A stretch of 46,319 bases of DNA from Bacteroidales bacterium (GTDB lineage Bacteria; Bacteroidota; Bacteroidia; Bacteroidales; F082), in the NCBI GenBank assembly GCA_017645275.1, contig JAGCPH010000041.1:1-46319 (forward strand). The letters run 5' to 3'. A program made the translations under genes and the position numbers. The number at the start of each line of letters is the position of its first letter. The stretch's first letter is position 1. Positions 20,501 through 29,400 of the stretch are shown here, piece after piece. The notes below the pieces were generated by a model. It was given only the letters and a program-made list of their open reading frames with translations, searched no databases and was not told the DNA's origin.

Positions 20501-20753
20501 CAACCAATGTGATGCAGATACGACGAATCTTACCGTCAACGAGCATCTCGCAGGCACCGCACTTTCCGATGCCGCAGTTCAAACTTCTGTTGCGTCCGTC
20601 AAGACTGTGGCTGTGAACCGGAAAACCAGCCTGATGCAAAGCGGCAGCAATGGTGTAGCCCTTTTGGCCGACCACTTTCTTGCCGTCAAATAAAAACTCT
20701 ACCTTCTCGCCCTCGGCGATATCAAGAATAGGATGTTTGGTTATTTTGTACAT
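17523..20753 (-). CDS. Five-module FAD/iron-sulfur oxidoreductase (amine/amino-acid dehydrogenase type)
   Basis: A 1076-residue fusion. Modules in order: a plant-type 2Fe-2S domain (Cys60, 65, 68, 80); a pyridine-nucleotide-disulfide-reductase-like FAD/NAD domain (AIIGAGPAGLA about 119-129, and ATGAVP); a 4Fe-4S site (CIGCMNCVNHCPG, Cys496, 499, 502, 506) next to a second Cys group (CVYGFACNPCSFSC); a BFD-like 2Fe-2S site (Cys606, 608, 642, 647); and a C-terminal DAO-type FAD domain (FIAGGGIAGS at about 705-714). The same modules occur as separate subunits in opine oxidase, dye-linked proline dehydrogenase and hydroxyproline dehydrogenase systems, so it probably oxidises an amino or imino acid; substrate unknown. 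The frame extends to a TTG at 20771, but MYKITKHP at 20753 is preferred. Confidence 0.85.
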   Translation of the reverse strand: MYKITKHPILDIAEGEKVEFLFDGKKVVGQKGYTIAAALHQAGFPVHSHSLDGRNRSLNCGIGKCGACEMLVDGKIRRICITLVDGVKEVKPINNEANVLPEVKALQPREVKVYKTTVAIIGAGPAGLACREQLNKLGISNVVIDNNARIGGQFNMQTHQFFFFEKEQKFGGMRGFDIAKTLAGDNHEGILLNYTVWDLLEGKRIAIKNLVTQEMAYVDAEHLVVATGAVPFMPTFENDDLPGVYTAAVFQKMMNQEHTLLGKKVLTVGAGNIGYLTSYQGMQAGAHIKAIIEGMDHEGGFPVQANRVRRLGIPIMTSHILLKAIPNADRTGIVGAVIAKCENFKPIKGTEQVIDDIDIINICTGLIPDNQLLVKGREVFGLNVYGAGDAIRIGEGTSAVLRGKQAAFEVAQNIGLRYNYDEYLEVSKQYIESQQHPVRVLEEPNKPSADRMIAKPFVMADCVYGFACNPCSFSCPQGAITKSSTNTVPVIDYDKCIGCMNCVNHCPGLAIFGYDLKKNTLFLPVEYEVNEGVEVFLVDDNGKKVGEGVVEKILKKNNKTNVARVKAIDVACDKMIEARGFIVKENYPKPIEFKPLKEVESETYVCHCEDIKLDKVLSVIGDRKAISVDELKHITRMGMGPCRGKRCIPRARQILRSYGIELVGDATPRAPLSNQVSLDDLYNPKTKETFIFPKMNDVKKERVEVFIAGGGIAGSSLFRYFSEAGKKPVMINYSRGASWRCIGGGRPAFSNPDIADIAVHNHEIFKNMQKEHNINYHLTHYVNLVHDEATYKSLDASRAWSDAYMIDRKDFKKEISPLWDDTKTTYSHALITRDCWQATPGRVIDYIRGIGVQNGGRYFEDCELLHVQKVGGHYVTLVRTHEGAYVEYTCDHFVNAMGWGAEKFNDMLGLDTGLYPVKHQAFITRRLPMMGPNGGPLDMIIDRRHYKGFSAVYGQQWAHTGQIIGCASPDTDAYEARQNIKYNSKEFLEIVSEVFAEWIPNLGEVSFLACWAGRYTEPRYIVDPEVGLLTGLRGHGFMLGQYLAKIYVDKYLGKPVPGYMEDLKITGKGLSENAFK

Positions 20754-20781
20754 GCTTTTCAAAATTTGCAAATTAAGAATG

Positions 20782-20789
20782 CAAAATTA
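20782..20789 (-). promoter_or_regulatory. Putative -7 promoter element for the oxidoreductase gene
   Basis: TAATTTTG on the minus strand fits TAnnTTTG, 28 nt before the ATG at 20753. Confidence 0.4.
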
Positions 20790-20831
20790 AAAAGCGATTT
20801 TTAGAAATGCAAGAAAAAAATGTTTTTTTTC

Positions 20832-20908
20832 AGTCTTTAGTCTTTAGTTCTTAGTCTTTAGTGTTTTATTTCATAGACTAGCGACTAAAGACTAACGACT
20901 AAAGACTA
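20832..20908. repeat. Hairpin-forming tandem/inverted AGTCTTTAGT repeat
   Basis: The left arm (20832-20862) is built of AGTCTTTAGT-type units. The right arm (20875-20908) is its near-complete inverted copy (ACTAAAGACTAACGACTAAA core), around a 12-nt loop. The right arm overlaps the 3' end of the downstream methyltransferase gene and supplies its final two sense codons and stop. It could also terminate transcription of that operon, but no long T run follows it on the minus strand. Confidence 0.8.
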
Positions 20909-22068
20909 TTTTCCCTAATCTTCCTATCTTTATAACTTCCTTCGAAAATCTCAAACTTCTCAAACTTGCACTCCAGCGGTCCGTTGTATACATCTATCTT
21001 TTTCGATGGTTTCAGCCCGATGAGTTTCATCACATCCTTGTTTGAGCTGATAATCCATGCCTCGAAGCCCTTGAAGTTCTTCTTCAACGCATCACCAATG
21101 CCTTTATAGAGAGTAATAAGGTCTTTCTCCTCCAACCTCTCGCCATACGGAGGGTTGATAACCATGATGCCACCGCCCTCTGGAGGCACCATCTTAAACA
21201 TATCCTGTTTACTTAATTTGATATCGTACTGCAGATGCGCGTTTTCAATATTTGCCTTTGCAATCTCCACAGCTTTCGCCGAATGGTCCGATGCAAGTAT
21301 CTCATAATTAAACTCTTCCATCTCGGCACCGGCCTCCCTCATGACACGCTGCCACAACTCGGGATCGAAGTCGTGCCACGTCATGAAGCCCCATTTCTTT
21401 CTGAAAAATCCTGCCGGAATGCCCAGAGCGAGCATAGCCGCCTCAATCGGGATGGTGCCCGAGCCGCACATGCAGTCCACAAAGTTGCTGTCGCACTTCC
21501 AGCCGGTGAGTTTTATCAATCCTGCCGCCAACACCTCGCTCATCGGGGCTTTATCGACCACCTTGCGGTAACCGCGTTTGTGCAGCGACTCACCTGAGCT
21601 GTCAAATGACAACGTAACCTTCTCATTCTCAATGTGTACGTTGATTCTCAAGCCTGGGTTCTCGACATCCACCGACGGACGGGCACCGAAATGCTCGCGA
21701 AACTCATCGGCAATGGCGTCTTTCACCTTCAATGCGGCATACTGTGAGTGTGTGAAGTAGTTACCGCTCACCACAGCGTCGATAGCAAAAGTCTCGTTGA
21801 TGTTGAAAATTTCGTGCCATTTGATCTTGAAGATGTTGTTGTATAACGCCAGTTCATTACGTGCCACGAAGCTCGCCACAGGCTTCAAGATCCTCAAAGC
21901 AGTACGGCAACAGTAGTTAGCCTTGTACATCAATTCTTTATCGCCTTCAAAACCGACTGCGCGGTACAAAACCTCAACATTTTCAGCTCCCATCGCCGTC
22001 AATTCCTCGGCAAGGACTCCTTCGAGCCCCGCCATAGTCTTGGCAACCATCTTAAATGTGTTTTCCAT
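20899..22068 (-). CDS. THUMP-domain class I SAM-dependent RNA methyltransferase (RlmL N-terminal-like)
   Basis: A 389-residue protein with an N-terminal ferredoxin-like/THUMP region (about 1-155) that binds RNA, then a UPF0020-type Rossmann methyltransferase. Motifs: VDCMCGSGTIPIEAAMLA (SAM binding) and the catalytic NPPYGERL (305-312), as in enzymes that make N2-methylguanosine. It corresponds to the methyltransferase half of RlmL (23S m2G2445) and to standalone bacterial relatives; the exact target base is not certain. It starts 4 nt after the LtaS-like gene 2 stop and is last in the greA operon. Its final codons AGT CTT TAG come from a repeat, so the natural C-terminus may have been altered by a few residues. 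Confidence 0.88.
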   Translation of the reverse strand: MENTFKMVAKTMAGLEGVLAEELTAMGAENVEVLYRAVGFEGDKELMYKANYCCRTALRILKPVASFVARNELALYNNIFKIKWHEIFNINETFAIDAVVSGNYFTHSQYAALKVKDAIADEFREHFGARPSVDVENPGLRINVHIENEKVTLSFDSSGESLHKRGYRKVVDKAPMSEVLAAGLIKLTGWKCDSNFVDCMCGSGTIPIEAAMLALGIPAGFFRKKWGFMTWHDFDPELWQRVMREAGAEMEEFNYEILASDHSAKAVEIAKANIENAHLQYDIKLSKQDMFKMVPPEGGGIMVINPPYGERLEEKDLITLYKGIGDALKKNFKGFEAWIISSNKDVMKLIGLKPSKKIDVYNGPLECKFEKFEIFEGSYKDRKIRENSL

Positions 22069-22072
22069 ATCT

Positions 22073-24364
22073 TTATTTTATTTTTCCTAACAATAGTCCT
22101 TCTACGTCAAATAATTGATAAACAATCTCTTCCGGATTATAAAAATAAGCCTTGAAATATGTCTTCCCCTCTCCCTTTTTTACAGGTATATGCTTATACA
22201 AACAATAGTAATCAACATCACCTACTCCGAAATTATTATACGTCAAGCTGTTCCCGCTTTCATCAACAAGCTGATAAACTATACTTATGCCTTTCGCATC
22301 TTTGCAATCAAACGATAAATCAAGCGTAACATATTCATAATCAGTTACATCTATTGATTTTATTATATCATCATATTTCGCTTTTGAAACCATGAATTCA
22401 TGTCCATAATAGGCTACATTATTTAATTTCAATGCTTTACAATAATCATCAATCGGGATAATATAATTTTCCAAAGATGTGTATTGGCTTATTTTGTTGA
22501 AGACGTCAAGCCTTCTCCTCAGCTCGTTATATCTTTCTAAATCATTGATTTTCTTTAAGTTAAATCCATCTTCAACTTTATAGAGATATTCTCCCGAGAT
22601 ATAATACCCGTCGGCATAAAAGTCGTTGACGTTGCGCGGCTCGTCCATAAACGCGATATTGTTGTTTTCATCAAACATATTTCCGCCCAAGGCCGCGCTA
22701 ACTTCCTGACGTTCAATGCCATACTTCTCCATAAACGCCATCATCGTCTCATAAAAATCGAGATGGCTGACGGTGTTTTCAAACCTCGCCGCTGTCTTCA
22801 GCTTCGGCGAATAGACGATAAACGGCACATGATAACGTTTCAAAGTGTTTCCTGGTGGCACCTCCATCATCGGATGGTCACCTGTTATCACGAAGATTGT
22901 GTTTTGAAAATCAGCGCGTTGCGAGTATTTTTCAAGATATTCGCCCAAAGCGTCATCAAAGAAAAGCAATGTTCGCAGATAGTCATTGAAATACTTCACA
23001 AACTTGCGGTCAGACGATTTTTCTACCGCTTCGCTCAGTTCCGCCAAACGTTTATCGTATTTTTCAGGCTCCGGAATGACGAATGGCGAATGTGTAGAGC
23101 CCGTAAAATAAACATCCAATCGTGGGCTATCACCCAGAGTGTCAATCACTTTCAACGACTGGTCAAGTAGGCATCTGTCGTCGTATCCCCAGAAATATTT
23201 CTTCTCACCTACAATGATTTTCTGATACTCGTCAGAATAATTCTGATTGTCGAACACCAAATCTATGTTGTTCTTTCTAAAAAAGTTTCTTTTATTATGG
23301 AACCAGCTTCCCTGACCGTAAAAGAAATCGGTCTGATAGCCGTTAGCCTCAAAAACCGAGGTCAAAGTAAGATGTCGCGGCAGTCTTTCAAGCAAAGTGA
23401 AACCGATTTTTCCGTAAGGCAGACTTCCCAAAAGCGACGGAACCACCGCAAACGAACGCTCGCCAAGAGTGAAACAATGGTCCCAATACAAACTCTCGTC
23501 AATAAGCTTTCGGAGGTTCGGCATAAGGTTAAGTCCATGATAATCATGTACAAAATCGTCGTTAAGACCCTCCACAAGGAGTATCACCACACTAGGTTTG
23601 CCATCGAAATCTTCGAAATAATAGCCCAAACTGTCTTTTGTTTCAAATTCATGCAGAAGCGGATACTCTTCAGACAAGAATTTTCTTGTAGGATAAAGCG
23701 CTTGAAAATCAGCGACATCCTCCTTTGTTATCTCATGGCAGAACTGCTTTTCGGTCGTCTTATACTTAAAAATCTCCTTATAAAGATAGAACGACTTGTT
23801 CCATGTGTACTCGTTGTAAATTGTGGTAGGGATGAAGCATAGCACAATGGCGAGTGGCAGCATCGCCACCATGACTATCCGCAAAGCCTTTGTTTTCTTG
23901 ATTTTTTTGATAAAATGATATGCTGTAAAAAACAGTGCTATCGCTATCATTATCGTTATCACCGTACCCCAAACCGAGACGTTGGCTGTGGTCACGGTGA
24001 AAAACATCTCCTCGAATGAGTATCCGAAAAGCAACGCATCGAGCAGCTTGTGCTGGTTGAAGAAATACTGAAGCACAGCCACATGTATCACCATAAGTAT
24101 GGTTAAAACCATGAGATACCCTGTCGTAGCTGCTTTTTCGTGACGTCGGGCTATCCAGCTCCACAACGGATACAAAATGAACATCACCGCGTTGCCAACG
24201 ATGATGTCCATTATAAGTCCCGCTGCTTCTGAGAGCAACAGCCCTTCGACGTTTCCAAAAGTGACCAGTAATGCGCACGTCTCATAAACGCGCATCATCA
24301 GCATCATCGCCCATAATGCCAGAACGATGTTCAGATATTTACCGGTTCTTTCTTCACTAATCAA
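22073..24364 (-). CDS. LtaS-like sulfatase-fold phosphotransferase 2
   Basis: A 763-residue relative of the protein at 10073-12421. It has five N-terminal transmembrane helices (to about 190) and an alkaline-phosphatase-superfamily domain with PSVVILLVEGLND (Glu265), CFTLGERSFAVVPSLLGSLP (Ser304 in the same RSF context as the other copy), and FVITGDHPMM (Asp496-His497). A beta-rich C-terminal tail of about 130 residues ends in TYFKAYFYNPEEIVYQLFDVEG. The start is unusual: a TTG overlapping the HIT gene stop by 4 nt (TTGA); the first in-frame ATG lies inside helix 1, about 20 codons later, so the TTG is favoured. It probably transfers phosphoglycerol or a similar head group to a surface glycan. 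Confidence 0.8.
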   Translation of the reverse strand: MISEERTGKYLNIVLALWAMMLMMRVYETCALLVTFGNVEGLLLSEAAGLIMDIIVGNAVMFILYPLWSWIARRHEKAATTGYLMVLTILMVIHVAVLQYFFNQHKLLDALLFGYSFEEMFFTVTTANVSVWGTVITIMIAIALFFTAYHFIKKIKKTKALRIVMVAMLPLAIVLCFIPTTIYNEYTWNKSFYLYKEIFKYKTTEKQFCHEITKEDVADFQALYPTRKFLSEEYPLLHEFETKDSLGYYFEDFDGKPSVVILLVEGLNDDFVHDYHGLNLMPNLRKLIDESLYWDHCFTLGERSFAVVPSLLGSLPYGKIGFTLLERLPRHLTLTSVFEANGYQTDFFYGQGSWFHNKRNFFRKNNIDLVFDNQNYSDEYQKIIVGEKKYFWGYDDRCLLDQSLKVIDTLGDSPRLDVYFTGSTHSPFVIPEPEKYDKRLAELSEAVEKSSDRKFVKYFNDYLRTLLFFDDALGEYLEKYSQRADFQNTIFVITGDHPMMEVPPGNTLKRYHVPFIVYSPKLKTAARFENTVSHLDFYETMMAFMEKYGIERQEVSAALGGNMFDENNNIAFMDEPRNVNDFYADGYYISGEYLYKVEDGFNLKKINDLERYNELRRRLDVFNKISQYTSLENYIIPIDDYCKALKLNNVAYYGHEFMVSKAKYDDIIKSIDVTDYEYVTLDLSFDCKDAKGISIVYQLVDESGNSLTYNNFGVGDVDYYCLYKHIPVKKGEGKTYFKAYFYNPEEIVYQLFDVEGLLLGKIK

Positions 24365-24753
24365 AGATTCTCAATGATTCTTTTTTGCCATTCCTTAAAC
24401 TGCTCCTCTGTAGGATGCATCTTCTCGCGTCTGAAGTCGAGGTCACCCTCTTTCTGCATCGGCACGAGGTGGATGTGTGCATGAGGCACTTCGAGGCCTA
24501 TCACGGCCACTCCGACCTTACGGCAAGGGATAGCTTTCTTTATTGCCACAGCGATTTTCTTGGCGAAAACCATCATCTCGGCCAAGTCAGCGTCAGAGAT
24601 GTCAAATATGTAATCCTCTTCTTTCTTTGGAATCACCAAAGTGTGACCCGGCACCAGCGGACTGATGTCGAAGAAGGCGAAGAACTTGTCGTTTTCCGCG
24701 ATCTTATAGCATGGTATCTCGCCGGCCACTATTCTTGAAAAAATCGATGCCAT
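24361..24753 (-). CDS. HIT family protein (histidine triad hydrolase)
   Basis: A 130-residue HIT protein with the catalytic triad motif HAHIHLVPM (His91, 93, 95) and the N-terminal FARIVAGEIPCYKI-type start (here FSRIVAGEIPCYKI). HIT enzymes of the Hint branch split nucleoside phosphoramidates and similar adenylated compounds. It sits 2 nt downstream of greA, a pairing common in Bacteroidota, and overlaps the next gene by 4 nt, so translation is probably coupled. Confidence 0.95.
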   Translation of the reverse strand: MASIFSRIVAGEIPCYKIAENDKFFAFFDISPLVPGHTLVIPKKEEDYIFDISDADLAEMMVFAKKIAVAIKKAIPCRKVGVAVIGLEVPHAHIHLVPMQKEGDLDFRREKMHPTEEQFKEWQKRIIENL

Positions 24754-24755
24754 AA

Positions 24756-25232
24756 TTATTCTCTTGTTATTTCAACTATTTCAAACAATAATTTGCCTGC
24801 AGGTACTTGGATTTCGCACTGCTCGCCCACCGACTTACCGAGAAGGCCTTTCGCTATCGGCGATGTGATAGAGATCTTTCCTGCCTTGAGATTAGCTTCT
24901 TTTTCAGGAACGATGGTATATGTCATAATCTGTTTTGTCTTGACGTTTTTCATTTTCACCGTCGAGAGTATCAAAACTTTCGATGTGTCCATCTTCGATT
25001 CGTCGATGACGCGTGCGTTGGCGATGGTGAGTTGCAGCTTCACTATCTTCATCTCAAGAAGCTGTTGTGCTTCTTTTGCTGCGTCGTACTCAGCATTCTC
25101 CGACAAATCGCCCTTATCGCGTGCTTCCGCAATGGCTGCAGCTATTTTCGGACGCTCGTTGACGCACAGATTCTCTAATTCATCCTTCAGTTTCTGAAGC
25201 CCTGCCTGTGTAAAATATTCTACTTCTGCCAT
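24756..25232 (-). CDS. greA: Transcription elongation factor GreA
   Basis: A 158-residue GreA. The N-terminal coiled-coil hairpin contains the conserved tip GDLSENAEYDAAKEAQ with acidic Asp42 and Glu45, which reach into the RNA polymerase channel and stimulate cleavage of backtracked RNA. The C-terminal FKBP-like domain contains SITSPIAKGLLGKSVGE. First gene of the operon greA - HIT - LtaS-like 2 - RNA methyltransferase, which is packed with gaps of 4 nt or less. Confidence 0.97.
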   Translation of the reverse strand: MAEVEYFTQAGLQKLKDELENLCVNERPKIAAAIAEARDKGDLSENAEYDAAKEAQQLLEMKIVKLQLTIANARVIDESKMDTSKVLILSTVKMKNVKTKQIMTYTIVPEKEANLKAGKISITSPIAKGLLGKSVGEQCEIQVPAGKLLFEIVEITRE

Positions 25233-25252
25233 ATCTTATAATATTTAAATTG

Positions 25253-25292
25253 TAAAAAAAGAGACCCTTACGTTAATAAGGGCTCTTTTTTT
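25253..25292. terminator. Bidirectional intrinsic terminator-like hairpin
   Basis: The stem GAGACCCTTA (25261-25270) pairs with TAAGGGCTC (25277-25285), with one bulged A and a 6-nt loop. A T run follows on the plus strand (25286-25292), and an A run precedes on the plus strand (25254-25260), giving a T run on the minus strand. It separates the PorV-like gene end from the greA start and probably ends the TonB-receptor operon. Confidence 0.75.
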
Positions 25293-25344
25293 CCGTAAAA
25301 TTGTATGCAAAGATACAACTTTTTTTTAAGATACAAGAAATTTT

Positions 25345-26409
25345 TTAGAATAAAATTCTTGCACCAACTGAGTGTGTACCTTTCCAGTGAGCAGTATTGC
25401 GATAAGAATAGTCGAGACAGACCTTCAAACCCTTCTTGTTGAGAGGAGCCTGGACTGATGCACCGAGTGATAATCCCTTATTCACGTTGCTGCACTCTGG
25501 GTCTTCGATATTCTTAAAGATACCTTTCTCAAATGTGTAACCGCCACGGAGCATGAGGATGTCTCTGAATGAGCCCTCAAGACCGAAAGTGAACTGGTCT
25601 TTTGAGAATGCGTTCGAGTTGAAGTTGAAAGCAACTGTCAAGCGGCTTGCGTCATTGAAATTGAAGTCGTAAGCTGCTGCGATGCACAACTGTGTAGGCA
25701 ACTCAAACTGGTCGGCGCGCTGCACCACTGTGATACTTGATTCCATACCGTCGAACAAGGTCTTGATTGAAAGACCGTCGCCTTTGAACTTCATGGTAGG
25801 TCCGATGTTCTTAAGGGCGATACCGAAGTGGATGTTATCGGTAAGACCTGTCACATACTGGATACCAGCGTCCATTGCGACACCTGTTCCTGTCATATCT
25901 GAAATCGACTCGTTGATGATCTTCAACACGAAACCTCCGTGGATACTGTTAGAGAACGATTTTGCAATGGCGATGTTGATGTTCATCAAGCTTGGCTTGA
26001 AGTAACCTATACCACCATCAGGATGCTCTGTATCGGTTCTCTCAATCTCACCGAAGTTCATTGACATCACTGAAAGACCTCCCACCACTGACTCTGACAT
26101 ACGGAACAGCATACCGAATGATACGACATTGGTACCTGAACCTGCCAGCCAGCTTGTGTATGAGAAGTTGAGGTCTAAAGTGTTTGTGAATGAGATACCT
26201 GCCACGTTGCTCCACATAGCGTCGACACCTTTGACGGATGCCATACCGGCATTGCCCCATCCAGATGAGACTGCCCATGGGTTGACGAGCAACTCACTTG
26301 CACCAGCTTGACCAGCTCTATCCTTATTACCTGCGAATAATTCTGTGCTCGTTAATCCTATAATGATTGTCAAGCTTGCTATTACGATAGTTTTAAATAA
26401 CTTTTTCAT
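25345..26409 (-). CDS. PorV/PorQ family outer-membrane beta-barrel protein
   Basis: A 354-residue exported protein with a signal peptide (about 1-26, ending LFAG) followed by GQAGASELLVNPWAVSSGWGNAGMASVKGVDAMWSNVAGI, the conserved N-terminal stretch of PorV/PorQ-type (UPF0164/FadL-related) barrels. Alternating aromatic strands continue to the final SVGARILF, whose terminal Phe is the BAM signal. PorV and its relatives shuttle type IX substrates from the translocon to the attachment complex. It is third in an operon with a TonB receptor and a 1472-residue secreted protein, 32 nt after the latter. It may serve that protein specifically rather than be the general PorV; which of the two is inferred only from context. 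Confidence 0.82.
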   Translation of the reverse strand: MKKLFKTIVIASLTIIIGLTSTELFAGNKDRAGQAGASELLVNPWAVSSGWGNAGMASVKGVDAMWSNVAGISFTNTLDLNFSYTSWLAGSGTNVVSFGMLFRMSESVVGGLSVMSMNFGEIERTDTEHPDGGIGYFKPSLMNINIAIAKSFSNSIHGGFVLKIINESISDMTGTGVAMDAGIQYVTGLTDNIHFGIALKNIGPTMKFKGDGLSIKTLFDGMESSITVVQRADQFELPTQLCIAAAYDFNFNDASRLTVAFNFNSNAFSKDQFTFGLEGSFRDILMLRGGYTFEKGIFKNIEDPECSNVNKGLSLGASVQAPLNKKGLKVCLDYSYRNTAHWKGTHSVGARILF

Positions 26410-26441
26410 GATCGTGTACTTTTAATTTGTTCGCAAAATAA

Positions 26442-29400
26442 TTAGAATGTATTTAAGTCAATCTGACGCATTGCGCAATAGAACTTAACCGTATGTTCAC
26501 CACCATTCACGTTGTCTTTCACATGGATAATGTAAAGACCGCTCGCGATAGGTGTACCTGCATGGTTCGTAAGATCCCAATCGATTGAAGTGACTGGTGA
26601 GTCTTTCTTGAACTGACGAATCTTGGTACCATTCACTGAGTAGATTGTCACTACGCACTGGTCTGGCACGTTGGCGATCTTCACTTTGTGTGTAAGAGCG
26701 TTCTTCTCGTAGTTAGCATATGCGTAGTACGGGTTAGGAACCACCTTGATCAGGTCGAGGTCAGAGTCACCCTTGTCGGCGTTGTTGTACTGAGGACCGT
26801 AACCCTTGGTAGTGAATGTGTAGTATGGGAGCCAACCTTCGTGATCGACATAGTCAACCAAAGCGTTGTATTCGGTCGGGTTGTCCACTGGATTGATGTC
26901 AAGTGTACGGTTGGCATAGCCCATTTTATATGGTTTCGACAAGCGTACTGAAATCTTGACAGGGTTGTCCTTTGGCAACCAATCCTTGCCTTCGACAGCC
27001 ATTGGCATACCAACCCATGTAGGTTGTTTCCAGATATCATAGATATAATCCGGGTGAACATCCTCTGCCATCATGAACTGACCGAACAAATACTTACCGC
27101 CGTCATAAGCTGGCATTCTTCTTAACATGCCTTCATATTCGCCAAGGTCTTGCACCGGGAATATATAGACAAAATGTTTCGCACCGAAAATTGCTGTTCC
27201 GTCTATAGCGTCAAAAATAACAGGGTCACTCAACTGCAATGATGCATCGCCATAAGCTGTTGATTCTTTCAACGCTGGTGGGTTGAACAACATATCACGT
27301 CCACCGAGTTCTGGATGGAATGAATCTTCGGTATAAACGATGTTCATACGTGCACCAGTTTCGATGTCGATTGCATATCCAGGGAACCATCCCATACCAA
27401 ATGGGCTAATGTATGCCGGTGATGTAGGATCATCACTTGGTTCCATTGTCAAAGCCTCTTGGTATGTTTCGGCTGCATATTTACCACTTCTGCTCACAGA
27501 AGGATGTCTACGCATTCCAAATGATTGCTGTCCGTTCTCGTTCAGTTTCTTATCGAAACCCGTCTCAACAACTGGACAACGTGTCCACAAGTTGGTATCA
27601 GCTGTGAGAACGATATCCACTGAACCGATATTGAAGAATACAGTATCAATCTTACAACTAATATCAAGAACCGGACCTGGTTTTGCTTTGTTGTTTCTGA
27701 CATAACTGCCTAAGATATATGGTGCCCATGTACCACCACCAATCTTTTCAAAGTCTTCATTCGGGTCGAATGCTCTTGAAGAACCACCTGTGCTACTTGA
27801 CATAGCGAAGTCGTTATTCGTAGCATCATCCTGGTCAGCATAAGTACCAGAACGGATCCAGTTCAAAGCATTAGATGCATCACCATCATAATCTTTGATA
27901 CCTGAGAGCCAACGATATGAACTGTCGGCATATGACACTGATGATGTTACAACACCATTATTTGGTAACAGACATTCGTAAACAGTATTAGCATCATCGC
28001 TAATTCCGTCTTTACCAATAGCTGTCGGTCCGACATTCCAAGGCTGCATGATATTTACAGAAATACCTCTTTCCAAGAAAATCTTTTCTCTAGAAAGCTC
28101 TGTCGTCGTATCTGACTCAAACTCCTCTTCTGTCACAAGGTCTTTCAAAGTCCATCTGAACACCTTCTTCTCGGCTTTGTCACCGACAACACTTGGATTT
28201 CCTGTAATATTTGTAATCTCTTTATTGTGGAAATCATGGTACCAGATAGCATAATCGGTTGCCACCACATTCAATGGGTCAATGATCTTCACATTGATAG
28301 GACCGTAACCTCTCTTATATGTTGGGTGATAGAGAACCGGATAGTCTGACATACCGAAGATATTTGTCTCGCTTGCCGGTGTACGTGACAACAGTTCTGT
28401 AATCTCGCTCTCTTCAAGTTCAACTTGATTACCACCGTTACCAATACCAGTCCATCTTGTGATGACAGGTTTGTCACCGTATGATGAATTGACAACAGTA
28501 CCGTTCACAATCTTGTGAGGAACTGCTGAATACATTTTGATGTTCTTACGACCTTCGAGATAAGGCTCTTTCTGTCCTTGACCGAGTGTTGTCTCAGGAT
28601 CGTATGTCATATAGTTGTTGTATGCGTAAGCAATTGCCAAGAAGTAGTATGTCTGATGGTTGACAAGACTTGGGTCGTTGTTCTTTGTAAACGCATCCTG
28701 TGTCACGACGAATGTATGGAGAATTCCGTTATCAGCACCGTCAACCATAAGGGTTGGGATACTATAACCGAGGTCGTCATCAAATTTAAAGTTGATGATT
28801 CTGCTTACATTGTTCTTAATGTCACACTGGAAAATCAGACGTGCCTTGGTAGGATCGTCGATATCAGCAACGCTAACTTCCTTAGATGCAAGTTGGTATA
28901 CTTTGTATCCCTCGAAGTGGAAGTATCTGTCGTACGGGTTGCCATCTGGGTCAAACTCAGGGATGTTAGGATCAAGCTCCTCGTAATCCTCGTTGGCATT
29001 GTTTGAAGACTCTGAATTTGACAGATAGACGATGAGCTTCTTGTCGAGCTCGCGGATTGTCAAGTCAGGGGCGTTAGGACCATCAAGAACTTTGAAGCAG
29101 TTATCGAACATAGCCTGGCACTTGTCGTCGACCTTACGGAGAAGTTCGACTGAAGCCCATGGTGAACCTGATGTTGAACGTGCCCACGGCACACCGAATG
29201 TGATGTAGTTAACAGCACCAGCCTTCAAGGTGAAAGGACCAGCTGACTGCATGAAACGACGGTCGTTGACAGGGTTTGGTTTACCATTGTCACCAGTTTC
29301 CTCACTCCAGTAGAAGCCGTTTTGGTTGAAGCCGCCACCAGGAGTTATACCGCCAGTACCCCAGTTACATGGGTCAGAGTCGTAAGGGAACATGAAGTCG

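Noticed and set aside
20832-20908. CRISPR-like array
   Set aside because: The repeated units are contiguous and form one inverted repeat. There are no unique spacers and no cas genes.
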